From the NCBI GenBank assembly GCA_963729795.1, contig CAVSPC010000019.1:1-64000 (forward strand): a stretch of DNA of 64,000 nucleotides. Reading direction: 5' to 3'. The notes beneath the pieces were generated by a model that saw only the letters and a list, made by a program, of their open reading frames with translations, was not told the origin of the DNA and did not search any database. This stretch comes from CAWBBA01 sp963729795. GTDB lineage: Bacteria; Desulfobacterota; Desulfomonilia; Desulfomonilales; Desulfomonilaceae. How positions within the stretch are numbered: position 1 is the stretch's first letter; each line of letters begins with the position of its first letter. Below are positions 25,329-33,876 of this stretch, in pieces. The translations under genes and the position numbers were made by a program.

Positions 25329-27167
25329 CTACGCAACCGTTTGTCGAGCTTCATCTCCAGGCTTTCCGGAAACAGAAGCTGCGACACGTAGGTTTGAAAC
25401 GGCAAAATTGAAGATGTCCGGCAGTCTTACGCAATCTACTTGACCGTCAGGGAGCTTTCTGAAGAGCACGGAGCAAGCCTGTTTGGGCACATCGTGCGGC
25501 AGCCGGAGAAAATGGTCCGATTTTATCTTTTTGACGAGCCCGACAACATCATACGAGAATTTTCGTGTTATGGCCGAAACTGGGTGATTCTCCTGCAGGT
25601 CGATGCTGTTGAATGCCAAATCGAACTTTATTAAATCATGCATGTAATGATCCTCAAAACCAAGCCGTTTGACTGTTCCGGAAATGAAATCTGCAACTGC
25701 CGCAAATGATTCAGGGGTTTGCGTATGATGGAAGATATTGCCTTCTGGGAGCGGCAATTCCTCGATACGATCCAGCAAGCTTTGCGGATAACCAAGTCTC
25801 ACATCCTTGAGCAGGACAAATCCCGTGTATCTCAAGCAAAGCAAATTGAACATCAAGTATGCGACCCGTATGAAAACGCTCCTTTTTACATGTTCGGGAA
25901 TGAAATAATATAAGGTGGAAAAGACTCCGGGATATTTTTTTGCAAATTCAATATCTACCGACGTGGAGACCGAAACGGCGAAATTGGAGATGTGTTCGTC
26001 TATAGCCAGCTTACTGCCGAATTTCTCAAACAAGGGACTCCCCGCAAAAGGAACCAAAAGCCAGATGAATGGTCTGGAAAGACCCTCCTCGCTGCAAAAA
26101 CAGACATCCAATGCCAGACGCATTGTCTGAGCTATGTCGGCCAACCGCTCTTGCGGAAAGCCCAGGATAAATCCGCTCGCGGCAGTTATTCCCGCGTCAC
26201 TGACCTTGCGCAGGACTGATCGAGCCCGGTCCAGTTTCAGTCCCTTATTCAACAGCTTCTGCATCCGAGACGATCCGGTCTCAATCCCGAAATATATATA
26301 ATTACATCCGGCTGCTGCCATGCGTTCGATCATTTCATCATCAAGGGTGTCGACCCTGGAAAAGCATTCCCAAGTGATGTTGAGTTTCTCTCGTTCGAGG
26401 GCTCCACAGAGCTCAAGCAGCCATTTCCGATTCAAGGTCAGCATATCGTGCTCGAAACGAAACCAGGTTTTCCGATAGTCTCCCACTATACTCTTAACAA
26501 CTGTGATCACTTTTTCCACGGATCGCAGCCTGAATTTGCCTTGCCCGAGGCTGTTGGAGACGCAATAGCTGCACCTGAAGGGGCATCCTCGACCGACGTC
26601 AATGCCTACTCGGTCGATTTTGTTCATGAAAGGAAGCAAACTATAATCAGGCATGGGAAGATTGTCCAGATCTTTCACTGGGCCCTGATCGCGAGTCTTG
26701 ATAATAGCTCCGTGGCTCATGAAAGTTACGCCCGGCACATGCCGGAGTTTGTCCGGGTCGTGAACAGAGCTGACGATCTCACTTATTGTGCAGTCGCACT
26801 CTCCTCTTGCCACGACATCGATCTGAGGAAACGCTTCCACCGTTTGTCGATCCGTGTGCGTAGCCTGTACCCCGCCGAATATAATTTTCACGTGCGGCGC
26901 CTTTTCGCGGACGATCGCGGCAACCTTTGTGAGGTCAAGGTAATAATTGCACCAGGTAGAAAAACCGACTATGTCCGGCTCACTGGCAACAATGGCTTCC
27001 GGCATTTGTCGATATGTGGCGTCTTCGCAGATTTCATTGACGTCGAGGATTTGAACATCAAATCCATCGTTTCTCAGGATGGTGCCGAGAGACAGGATGC
27101 CCAGCGGCACATAAGGACGAGGACGTCCCATCTCGAGTACCGGGTTCGGAATTAATACAATTTTCAT
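25329..27167 (-). CDS. B12-binding radical SAM protein
   Basis: 612 residues. Residues about 1-150 form a cobalamin-binding-like domain (RPYVPLGILSLGTIL, PDIVGFSTWCNYYLDL, VKIIFGGVQATHT, VVARGECDCTISEIV). The radical SAM core begins with GIDVGRGCPFRCSYCVSN, which holds the CxxxCxxC cluster motif, and continues with YIYFGIETGSSRMQKLLNKG. The C-terminal 200 residues are not recognised. GAGG precedes the ATG at 27167. Close relatives include methyltransferases and hopanoid or RiPP enzymes. It starts 79 bases after the HprK-like gene on the same strand, so it may belong to the RiPP cluster. The substrate is unknown. Confidence 0.82.
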   Translation of the reverse strand: MKIVLIPNPVLEMGRPRPYVPLGILSLGTILRNDGFDVQILDVNEICEDATYRQMPEAIVASEPDIVGFSTWCNYYLDLTKVAAIVREKAPHVKIIFGGVQATHTDRQTVEAFPQIDVVARGECDCTISEIVSSVHDPDKLRHVPGVTFMSHGAIIKTRDQGPVKDLDNLPMPDYSLLPFMNKIDRVGIDVGRGCPFRCSYCVSNSLGQGKFRLRSVEKVITVVKSIVGDYRKTWFRFEHDMLTLNRKWLLELCGALEREKLNITWECFSRVDTLDDEMIERMAAAGCNYIYFGIETGSSRMQKLLNKGLKLDRARSVLRKVSDAGITAASGFILGFPQERLADIAQTMRLALDVCFCSEEGLSRPFIWLLVPFAGSPLFEKFGSKLAIDEHISNFAVSVSTSVDIEFAKKYPGVFSTLYYFIPEHVKRSVFIRVAYLMFNLLCLRYTGFVLLKDVRLGYPQSLLDRIEELPLPEGNIFHHTQTPESFAAVADFISGTVKRLGFEDHYMHDLIKFDLAFNSIDLQENHPVSAITRKFSYDVVGLVKKIKSDHFLRLPHDVPKQACSVLFRKLPDGQVDCVRLPDIFNFAVSNLRVAASVSGKPGDEARQTVA

Positions 27168-27245
27168 CTAAACCTCGCCGGGCCGACTTGTCCGCCAATA
27201 CCCGCTTATAGACTTCAGGATGCTATACGGAAAATTTGCGGGTTC

Positions 27246-28151
27246 TCATGCCCGAGCACTGTCCAAAAAGTCTTTTTCCACGGATTCCGCGATCTCACCC
27301 AAAGCTGAGACTATTCGGGGCCTTCTCAGCGTCACGACCGGAATCCTTGAGCACAGTTCAGCGCATTGCAGAAAATATGACGACGGGCGAAAATCCTGCA
27401 TGAGTCGAATCCAGTACGAGTGCTTCACTAGCTCGTACACCGCTCTAGGTCGGCTCACGCTTGAAATCTGAAAATCAGGGCCGTCAGAAAGTAGATAGAT
27501 CCGGCTTATCGGCATAGGGATCCGGGGAAAACCTATATGGACCGGGAACTTGAACTTTGGGTCGTCAGCATCTTTTTTTTCAGGATTCCCCAAATGATCA
27601 CGAAAGTGGTTTGCCCCATCAGGCAAGAGGTGGAGTCCAGGATAGCCCGGGTAGGCTTCCGGCTCGCGAGCGGAAGAATTTATCACTGTCACGTCATCGG
27701 ACACCACACCGTTACCCCTGACATGAAGCGCGGCTGCAATGGTGGATTTACCGCTCCCGGAGTCCCCCATGAATACCGCAGCGGTGTTTCCGATCTTTAC
27801 ACAGCTCGCGTGCAAGGTAAGATAACTTCTCTGATGTAAAAGCACCGACAGCCCTGGACCCTGGGCCAGAAATGACATAAGTCCTTCATGCAAGCCTTCT
27901 TCCGGGGTACCTATTATCTCTCTGCCCGCAATGGCTTCCCCCGAGCCTAGACCTCGATAGAAGAAGAAGGCCTTATTCTCACTGAATTGAAAACTTAGCT
28001 CGGCATTTTCGGGAATCGGATCAATAGGCTTCGCCTGCCCGAACCTCATTACCACATCCGCCGGTGCGTCGCTCTCCATCAAATCTGGGAGAGGAATTGC
28101 ACATCGAATACCAAGTCCGTATGCGGAATAAGAATACATCTTCTGGGTCAC
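27246..28151 (-). CDS. HprK-like kinase of a lasso-peptide cluster
   Basis: 301 residues with GTG start at 28151, overlapping the precursor stop by four bases. The Walker A motif AVFMGDSGSGKSTIAAAL is at about residues 128-145, preceded by LTLHASCVKIGN, a context typical of HPr-kinase-like proteins; NGVVSDDVTVI follows. Related kinases in paeninodin-type clusters phosphorylate the C-terminal serine of the precursor. The overlap with the precursor gene supports a role in the same pathway. Here the last precursor residue is arginine with serine before it, so the modified residue is uncertain. Confidence 0.8.
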   Translation of the reverse strand: MTQKMYSYSAYGLGIRCAIPLPDLMESDAPADVVMRFGQAKPIDPIPENAELSFQFSENKAFFFYRGLGSGEAIAGREIIGTPEEGLHEGLMSFLAQGPGLSVLLHQRSYLTLHASCVKIGNTAAVFMGDSGSGKSTIAAALHVRGNGVVSDDVTVINSSAREPEAYPGYPGLHLLPDGANHFRDHLGNPEKKDADDPKFKFPVHIGFPRIPMPISRIYLLSDGPDFQISSVSRPRAVYELVKHSYWIRLMQDFRPSSYFLQCAELCSRIPVVTLRRPRIVSALGEIAESVEKDFLDSARA

Positions 28152-28336
28152 CTCGACCGGTTTTCCGGATTATTGAGACCGCCGGTTTGATCTTTTTGAG
28201 TTCCGGCGTTCTGAGATGCTTCAGTAATTCTCTCCACACTTCCATAAATCACCAGGAGAGGCTCGGTGTAGGGTTTCTTGGTCCCATCTTCGGTGGGCTT
28301 TGACCGATCTTGATTTTCGTCCTGATCTTTTGACAT
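28148..28336 (-). CDS. Lasso-type RiPP precursor peptide
   Basis: 62 residues from ATG 28336 (AAGGG eight bases upstream); an ATG at 28363 with GAGG is also possible. The leader carries YTEPLLVIYGSVERITEA. Counting back from an E/A cleavage, Tyr is at -17, Pro -14, Leu -12, Gly -8 and Thr -2, the recognition pattern of lasso leaders. The predicted 23-residue core starts ASQNAGTQKD and ends PENRSR. The first acidic residue is Asp10, whereas known lasso rings close at position 7, 8 or 9; starting at the serine would give Asp9. It lies between the cyclase and kinase genes. Leader assignment is strong; core and ring are uncertain. Confidence 0.78.
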   Translation of the reverse strand: MSKDQDENQDRSKPTEDGTKKPYTEPLLVIYGSVERITEASQNAGTQKDQTGGLNNPENRSR

Positions 28337-28429
28337 TGAGTGACCCTTTCGCAAGGCGGACATTCACTAACCTCGGCAAGCGATTCCGCAAGAAACGCAA
28401 AATTCCGAGTAAATCCGTCCCCTGCTTGA

Positions 28430-30325
28430 TCATGCCTTCAAAGAGGATCTGTGGAGCCACAGCCCCAACGACAAGATGGGCCACAGGAACGACGGATCGT
28501 AGCTCAGCGGATTGGACAGAAAAACCGCGAAACTTCTGTTAACTGCCTCCGAATCCACATACTGTTCAAGCGCCTTTGAGCAATCGTGCAGCATCGCGTT
28601 CAGTAAGGCGCTGTCAATATCAACTATAGCATGGGCAAAACTTCGAATAAAGTTGACCTTGCCTACACGCCATTGGATTTCTTCGGGAAGTATTCCTGCC
28701 ATGCCCTTGCGCATAACAAGTCGCGTCCATCCGTCTGATATTTTTTGCCCATGCGGAATCGCGGTGCAAAATTCAGCCAACTTACGGTCGAAGAACGGAT
28801 GGGTGGGTTCGATGAAGTATCTGGCCGCAAGCTTGTTGCCAGACTCGACGGCGTGTGTCAATCCTCCCCAAAAGAGGCTGTGACAGTGCTCTTCCCTGGC
28901 ATTGTTTACAGGCTTCAGCCAGAATGCCTGAAGCTCGCGATAGCGCTTAGCGAATCCTATTCTTTCCGCAAATGCCTTCGATATGAGAGACTCCTTCGGC
29001 CAGGGCCGATTCCAGTTGCCCTTGAGCCGCCGCCATGTCCTTCTTGCAACCGCTGGAGTAAGAGGTCTAATCGCCTTGCGCCATAGTAGATCTGAGAAAG
29101 AGCCCCCATGTCTCGAAGACAGCGCCCGGACTTCACGGACCAGGGTGATCAACTTGCCGTTGGCAGCCAATTCAGCCAGACATGCATATCCGTGAGACAC
29201 AGTGTTGTCACCGTCATAGCCATCAAGGACAATGCGGATGCCTTGTTCCGAAAGCCCTCTGGCAAGTGAAGTTAACAAGGGGGTCGGGGCATCGAATGGA
29301 TCGTCGTGATCAAATGGGCCACTAAGACTGAACTGCTGTGACGATATTGAGTCGTCCGCCGAGAAGTACAAAGGCCGCACTCCACCTTGCGCCACCACAT
29401 ATTTGATGAAATTGCGCTCGTCGCATTCGCTAAAACGATCGTAAATGAGAGACAGAGTGGTAAGCGGGCTAATTCCCACCTGAGCAAGTAGGTTCCTGGC
29501 AACGCACGTCACGCTGGACGAATCCAGGCCGCCGCTCAAAGTAGTTGCGACAGGGTAAACGCTGCGCAAGCGGCAATGAACCGCATTAATGAAAAGGTCA
29601 CGGAATGCCTCCGCGTACTCTTCGTCGGAGCTCAGTCGCACCTCGCGGTTGGGGTCCGGAGACCAAAAGCGGCGAATCTGCGCCTCACGCGAGGAGACGA
29701 TCATGCAGTGGCCTGGAGGCAGCCGCAAGATATTGCGATAAAAGGTGATTGCCTGGTCGTCTTGCAGACCCACTAGGTAGTCGGCCACCATGGTTTCGTC
29801 CAATCGTCTCGGGACGTCGTGTAGCTTCAACAGGGACCTGATTTCAGAGCCAAAAGCAAAAATACTGTCTGCAAGATAATAGTAAAACGGACGTGCTCCG
29901 AACACGTCCCTGCAGCAGAAAAGCTTGTTTTCAATACAGTCCCAAATACAATAAGCGAAATCCCCTTCGAGTTGGGCAGCAGCGCACTCTCCCCACTTTT
30001 GATGAGCTTGGAGTATGATTCGGCTGTCGTCGATCACGTCTGCCGGCCTGCTCTCCATTCCCAGACGGGACATGAGCTCATCTCGGTTGTCAATGCGTGC
30101 GTCCGCGGTAATGACGAAACGCCCGGACTCATCCGATTTCGGGAGTTTTTCGTGCAAGGACTCCGGCGTAGTATGGAGCATTAGATGCCCCAGCCCTAAC
30201 GAGCCCTCATGCCATACCGAGCATCCATCGGGACCGCGATAAGCTATGGCTTCGAGCATGCCGCTCAACACAGAGCTATCCAGAGGTCGTCCATCACGGA
30301 AAAATGCACCGATAAGGCCGCTCAT
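28430..30325 (-). CDS. Asparagine-synthetase-like lasso cyclase (C protein)
   Basis: 631 residues. The N-terminal half is a glutamine amidotransferase class II fold (AIAYRGPDGCSVWHEG, VTADARIDNRDEL, EGDFAYCIWD, RDVFGARPFYYY), but the catalytic Cys2 is replaced: the protein begins MSGLIGAFF. The synthetase half has the PP-loop TTLSGGLDSSSVTCVA and LDGYDGDNTVSHGY. In lasso clusters this enzyme adenylates the ring Asp/Glu and forms the macrolactam without needing glutamine, so loss of the glutaminase cysteine fits. It overlaps the B2 gene by four bases (ATGA) and precedes the precursor by about 95 bases. Confidence 0.87.
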   Translation of the reverse strand: MSGLIGAFFRDGRPLDSSVLSGMLEAIAYRGPDGCSVWHEGSLGLGHLMLHTTPESLHEKLPKSDESGRFVITADARIDNRDELMSRLGMESRPADVIDDSRIILQAHQKWGECAAAQLEGDFAYCIWDCIENKLFCCRDVFGARPFYYYLADSIFAFGSEIRSLLKLHDVPRRLDETMVADYLVGLQDDQAITFYRNILRLPPGHCMIVSSREAQIRRFWSPDPNREVRLSSDEEYAEAFRDLFINAVHCRLRSVYPVATTLSGGLDSSSVTCVARNLLAQVGISPLTTLSLIYDRFSECDERNFIKYVVAQGGVRPLYFSADDSISSQQFSLSGPFDHDDPFDAPTPLLTSLARGLSEQGIRIVLDGYDGDNTVSHGYACLAELAANGKLITLVREVRALSSRHGGSFSDLLWRKAIRPLTPAVARRTWRRLKGNWNRPWPKESLISKAFAERIGFAKRYRELQAFWLKPVNNAREEHCHSLFWGGLTHAVESGNKLAARYFIEPTHPFFDRKLAEFCTAIPHGQKISDGWTRLVMRKGMAGILPEEIQWRVGKVNFIRSFAHAIVDIDSALLNAMLHDCSKALEQYVDSEAVNRSFAVFLSNPLSYDPSFLWPILSLGLWLHRSSLKA

Positions 30326-30765
30326 AGGTCATCCCCGTCGAAGCGAGGCAACACGGTGAAGCGACTTGAGGCTGGTGCACCCACAACTACCACCCCCTGC
30401 CTTTCCACCCAGGCATGAGCTTCCAACCGCCCGTTTTGGCCTTTGCCTACACCGATGCGCAGAAGCACGGGATAACCCCAGCGAGCCAAGAGTATCTTTG
30501 CAGCGACAGCCTGAGTGAGACACCGCGAGGCAACCGGCATTCGCCGGCTCATAACGGAAATAGCCCAGACTATTCGTTCAGAGGAGGGAGACAAAATGTT
30601 GTTACGTTTTGAAGGCTTTTTTGGCAGCACGTCGGACAGGCGGATCAGTTTCTTAAAGGAAACCAGACGAAGAGCCACTCCAACCAAGCTCAGCACTAGT
30701 GCGGCGCTCAGAAGGAGGCGCCGATCAGTCGCGGGAAGACCTATAAACCTACGCAGGAGCCTCAT
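30322..30765 (-). CDS. Lasso leader peptidase (B2, transglutaminase-like)
   Basis: 147 residues. After an N-terminal hydrophobic segment (LLLSAALVLSLVGVALRLV) comes the cysteine-protease core: MPVASRCLTQAVAAKILL with the catalytic Cys, then LEAHAWVERQGVVVVG with the catalytic His, and the following acidic region. This family removes the leader of lasso precursors. It overlaps the PqqD-like gene by 17 bases and the cyclase gene by four, so the three should be translated together. Confidence 0.87.
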   Translation of the reverse strand: MRLLRRFIGLPATDRRLLLSAALVLSLVGVALRLVSFKKLIRLSDVLPKKPSKRNNILSPSSERIVWAISVMSRRMPVASRCLTQAVAAKILLARWGYPVLLRIGVGKGQNGRLEAHAWVERQGVVVVGAPASSRFTVLPRFDGDDL

Positions 30766-31045
30766 TCTTGACCTCTATGAGACCCGCGTCGTTAAGTTTG
30801 CCGAGAAGCATAATGAGGTCTTTTTCACACCGTGAAACATCAACATCGTATTCGCGCTCAATTTGATCTCGGATTTGCCCGACCGTTATCGGCTCGCTCA
30901 GTAGGCTCCAAATCCGGGCACCTACTTCATTCAGGCCGTAGTACATGCCATCACTGAGATTGAGAATCGCGGCCTCACCGCTCAAGTCGCAGGATACCTG
31001 ATCATTACTTACGACTATGATCGATCTATGGGAAATTTCCGACAT
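30749..31045 (-). CDS. PqqD-like RiPP recognition element (B1)
   Basis: About 98 residues from ATG 31045; a TTG at 31066 is an alternative. The PqqD fold pattern is clear: SEAAILNLSDGMYYGLNEVG-like text (here GEAAILNLSDGMYYGLN), ARIWSLLSEPITVGQIRDQI, then DLIMLLGKLNDAGLIEV. In lasso clusters the B1 protein binds the leader, chiefly Tyr-17 and Pro-14, and hands it to B2. It is the first gene of the cluster. A repeat element, not a recognised promoter, lies directly upstream. Confidence 0.87.
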   Translation of the reverse strand: MSEISHRSIIVVSNDQVSCDLSGEAAILNLSDGMYYGLNEVGARIWSLLSEPITVGQIRDQIEREYDVDVSRCEKDLIMLLGKLNDAGLIEVKNEAPA

Positions 31046-31116
31046 CTGGGTTGATTCTCGATCCAATTTTCTCGTTCACAGGCTTGTTATCAGTGTCCTG
31101 CAGGGGCAACACGATA

Positions 31117-31284
31117 GTAGCCGTGGGTGTGAACCCACGGAAAAGGCACAACATTGGTTTCAAAGGATCCTGGAAGGGTCCACCTTATCCCCTTCAAAAT
31201 CGCCATGTTCGGACGACCCCGTTAGGGTCGGTGTTTCAAGGTTTGGGAGAATCACCGGTTCCACGGGTTCGCACCCGTGGCTAC
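31117..31284. repeat. MITE-like element with GTAGCC ends
   Basis: The ends GTAGCCGTGGGTGTGAACCC and, inverted, GTAGCCACGGGTGCGAACCC are each themselves palindromic. Inside is a further hairpin-like patch (GACCCCGTTAGGGTCGG). No open frame is present. It lies between the lasso cluster and the autokinase gene. Confidence 0.6.
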
Positions 31285-31349
31285 TCTTGGTACGCCCCTT
31301 CAGGGCTCAAAATTGTCTCTTCCCCGAGTGACTGAACAGTTACTACGCC

Positions 31350-33656
31350 TCACGCGCTGCGCTTCTGGTAGTACTTGTGGTAGTGATAGCCGTATCGGCC
31401 GTGGCCGTACCGGTAATAGCTATAGCCGGACGACTTTCCCCCGGCCATATTCAACACTATTCCGAGTACACGTCCCTGGCCCCGGAACACAGAGTCTTTT
31501 GCCTGCCGCAACAGCTCGACAGGGGTCTTGCCGGCTTTCATGACAAGGACCAGGCCGTCGGCATAGCCGGAAAGAATTGTTGCATCAACCAGCCCCAGCA
31601 CGGGAGGAGCATCAAGGATAACATAATCAAACGTTTTCCTACATGCTTCAAAGATTTGCCCGAGGGTTTTAGTTTTGAGCATAGGCACGGGGTTGTCGGG
31701 TGTAGTCCCTGAGGTCATGTAGAACAGTCCCGGGATATGGGATTTCCTGATCGCATCCTTGATATCCACGCACTTACCCGTTATCAGATCGCTGAGGCCC
31801 GTAGCGACGGGATCGCTATTAAACACTTCGTGAATGCGCGGCCTGCGCAGGTCGCAGTCGATTACGAGCACCTTCTTTTGCTCTGATGAGATAACTGTAG
31901 CAACAACAACGGATACGAGCGTCTTTCCCTCAAGAGGGAGGGCGCTGGAAATGCACATCATTGAAGACCCTGTATCGGCCGGGATACGAGTTGAAATAGT
32001 ATTTTGAATGATTCGAACCGAATCGGTGAAAGGAGACGAAGGAAATTCATGGGCCATAAATTCAAATCGAGTCTTTTTCGGGTTAATTTGCATGAAACCA
32101 CTGCCCCGCTCTATTCTTGGAACCGCCCCCAGGATAGGAAGATTGAGATGCTTCTCAATCTCATCGGGTGTTTTGGCCGAAGTGTCGATAATAGCGAGCC
32201 CCACGGCCAAGACAAACCCTCCAAACAATCCGAACATCGCGCCCATTAGTATGATCTTGTTTTTCTGAGGGCTTATAGGCGCTATCGGCAGGGTGGGCGA
32301 GCTATTTATGGAAACATTGTGGCCCATGATCCCATGATCCAGTTCGGCCTGCTTCGTCTTCTGCAGAAGCATCAGATAGGTTTGGCTGTTGGCCTCCACC
32401 ATTTTCTTCAGGATCTCGTACTGAACTGACAGGGATTTTATATTCATCGCCGCTTGCTTTGTCTTTTGGTATGTCTCTTCGGAGACGGCTTCCTTTTTTC
32501 GTGCCTCCTCCACGGCAGAAGACAAAGTGTTTTTTTCGATTTCGGCTATGGCCTCTTCCATTGACCGAATTTGGTTTTTCAACAATGCCATCTTGAAGTA
32601 TTCGGGAGCATATATTGCCTTCTTGCCGGTATATTCCGACTTCAGCGAAGCCAATTTGCTTCTCAGGGTCTGCAAGTACTCATTGCTAACATTGGCTGGT
32701 AAAGCCTTTTCTTTTTCATATTGCCGGGCCTCGAGGTTGATGCGCTGCTCTTTGGATTCCAGGACGGACTCGTTGGCTTTTTCGAAAGAATTGAGCACTT
32801 GAATGGCGGTCTTGTCAGTGAAGAAGACGCCGTGCTCTTTCGTGAACTCCAGGAGCTTCGTCTCAGACTCTCTCAATTGTTTCTCGGTTTCAGCCAATTC
32901 GCCGTTCAACCATGCCCTGACCCTGGAAACGATCTCGCCTCTTTTCCGGCGGGTCTCGTCTATGTACGTATCGAGGTAGGTCTGGAGCATCGTCTTCGCC
33001 ACCATCGGGTCCGATGCCCCCATTTCCACCTGTATCAATTGCGTCCCTTTAATAGGCGCGACGGTAATTTGTGAAACAATGGCGCTTATCGCCGCGTCGT
33101 TCCCGTGCTCCCGAGCATCGGCCTCTTTACTATCCGACTCGGGATTCGACGGCTCGCCTGTCGGAACATCTGATTGCGAAGCCACCGCCGCGTCGGCGGG
33201 CTTTTGACTCTCAGCTTCGGATGACCTGGGTTTGTTCAGCCGTTTCAGGAATTCTGCCACGAGACTCCTGCTTTGCAAAGATTCTATTTGAGTTTGGTAA
33301 TAAAGATCGAATTGTCCAAAAAACGAAAACAAATCATTCAAATTCGTGGAAGTTGGAAATATCTTTTCAATTTCTATGGTTGCGCGCGAGCGGTATAGAG
33401 GAGTGGCTCTGTAAGCGTAGCCAGCTCCAATACCTGCGCCCAAAAGTAGCATCGCGATCACGATCCATTTTCGATACAGTATCGCGTACAAATAGTCCGA
33501 GATCGGTTTGCGTTCTTCAAACGGCACATCTATGAACCCTGGGATTTGGCCGAAGCCCTGGGTCAACTCCATCCACGGTGGCTGGCTGTTCTCGCTGGAG
33601 GTCCTGCTCGGAGGAAGAGGGCTGCCTATTCCGGAACCCTGGTTGATGCCATTCAT
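31350..33656 (-). CDS. Wzc-like polysaccharide tyrosine autokinase
   Basis: About 768 residues; ATG 33656 is preferred (AAGGA eight bases upstream) over GTG 33698. The N-terminal Wzz domain has a first helix (WIVIAMLLLGAGIGAGYAY) and a second near residue 465 (KIILMGAMFGLFGGFVLAVG), with a long periplasmic coiled coil between. The cytoplasmic BY-kinase has SALPLEGKTLVSVVVA (Walker A), VLVIDCDLRRPRIHEVF (Walker A') and FDYVILDAPPVLGLVDA. The tail is a tyrosine cluster, YSYYRYGHGRYGYHYHKYY, the autophosphorylation site. It controls chain length and export of capsule or exopolysaccharide, with the Wza-like protein at 14305. Confidence 0.9.
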   Translation of the reverse strand: MNGINQGSGIGSPLPPSRTSSENSQPPWMELTQGFGQIPGFIDVPFEERKPISDYLYAILYRKWIVIAMLLLGAGIGAGYAYRATPLYRSRATIEIEKIFPTSTNLNDLFSFFGQFDLYYQTQIESLQSRSLVAEFLKRLNKPRSSEAESQKPADAAVASQSDVPTGEPSNPESDSKEADAREHGNDAAISAIVSQITVAPIKGTQLIQVEMGASDPMVAKTMLQTYLDTYIDETRRKRGEIVSRVRAWLNGELAETEKQLRESETKLLEFTKEHGVFFTDKTAIQVLNSFEKANESVLESKEQRINLEARQYEKEKALPANVSNEYLQTLRSKLASLKSEYTGKKAIYAPEYFKMALLKNQIRSMEEAIAEIEKNTLSSAVEEARKKEAVSEETYQKTKQAAMNIKSLSVQYEILKKMVEANSQTYLMLLQKTKQAELDHGIMGHNVSINSSPTLPIAPISPQKNKIILMGAMFGLFGGFVLAVGLAIIDTSAKTPDEIEKHLNLPILGAVPRIERGSGFMQINPKKTRFEFMAHEFPSSPFTDSVRIIQNTISTRIPADTGSSMMCISSALPLEGKTLVSVVVATVISSEQKKVLVIDCDLRRPRIHEVFNSDPVATGLSDLITGKCVDIKDAIRKSHIPGLFYMTSGTTPDNPVPMLKTKTLGQIFEACRKTFDYVILDAPPVLGLVDATILSGYADGLVLVMKAGKTPVELLRQAKDSVFRGQGRVLGIVLNMAGGKSSGYSYYRYGHGRYGYHYHKYYQKRSA

Positions 33657-33876
33657 TCTATCCGTCCTTTGTAGCCATGATATCCGGTCGAAGTTCACGT
33701 TTCAACGGCTTCGCTGCCATTGCGGTTGAAAAGCCATGTTTGGGGCACTTTACCGCGCATCGTTAAGTTATTTCAGTCCGCACGAGGAAAGCAGCCCCTG
33801 TTCCGCCGGATGTGCTCACATCCAATCGATTTGTCCCGACTCTATATCATATATGGCTCCTATTAAGGCCAAATCA

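Noticed and set aside
31117..31284. Possible CRISPR-like repeat
   Set aside because: Only one pair of inverted ends, no regular spacers; better explained as a MITE-like palindrome.
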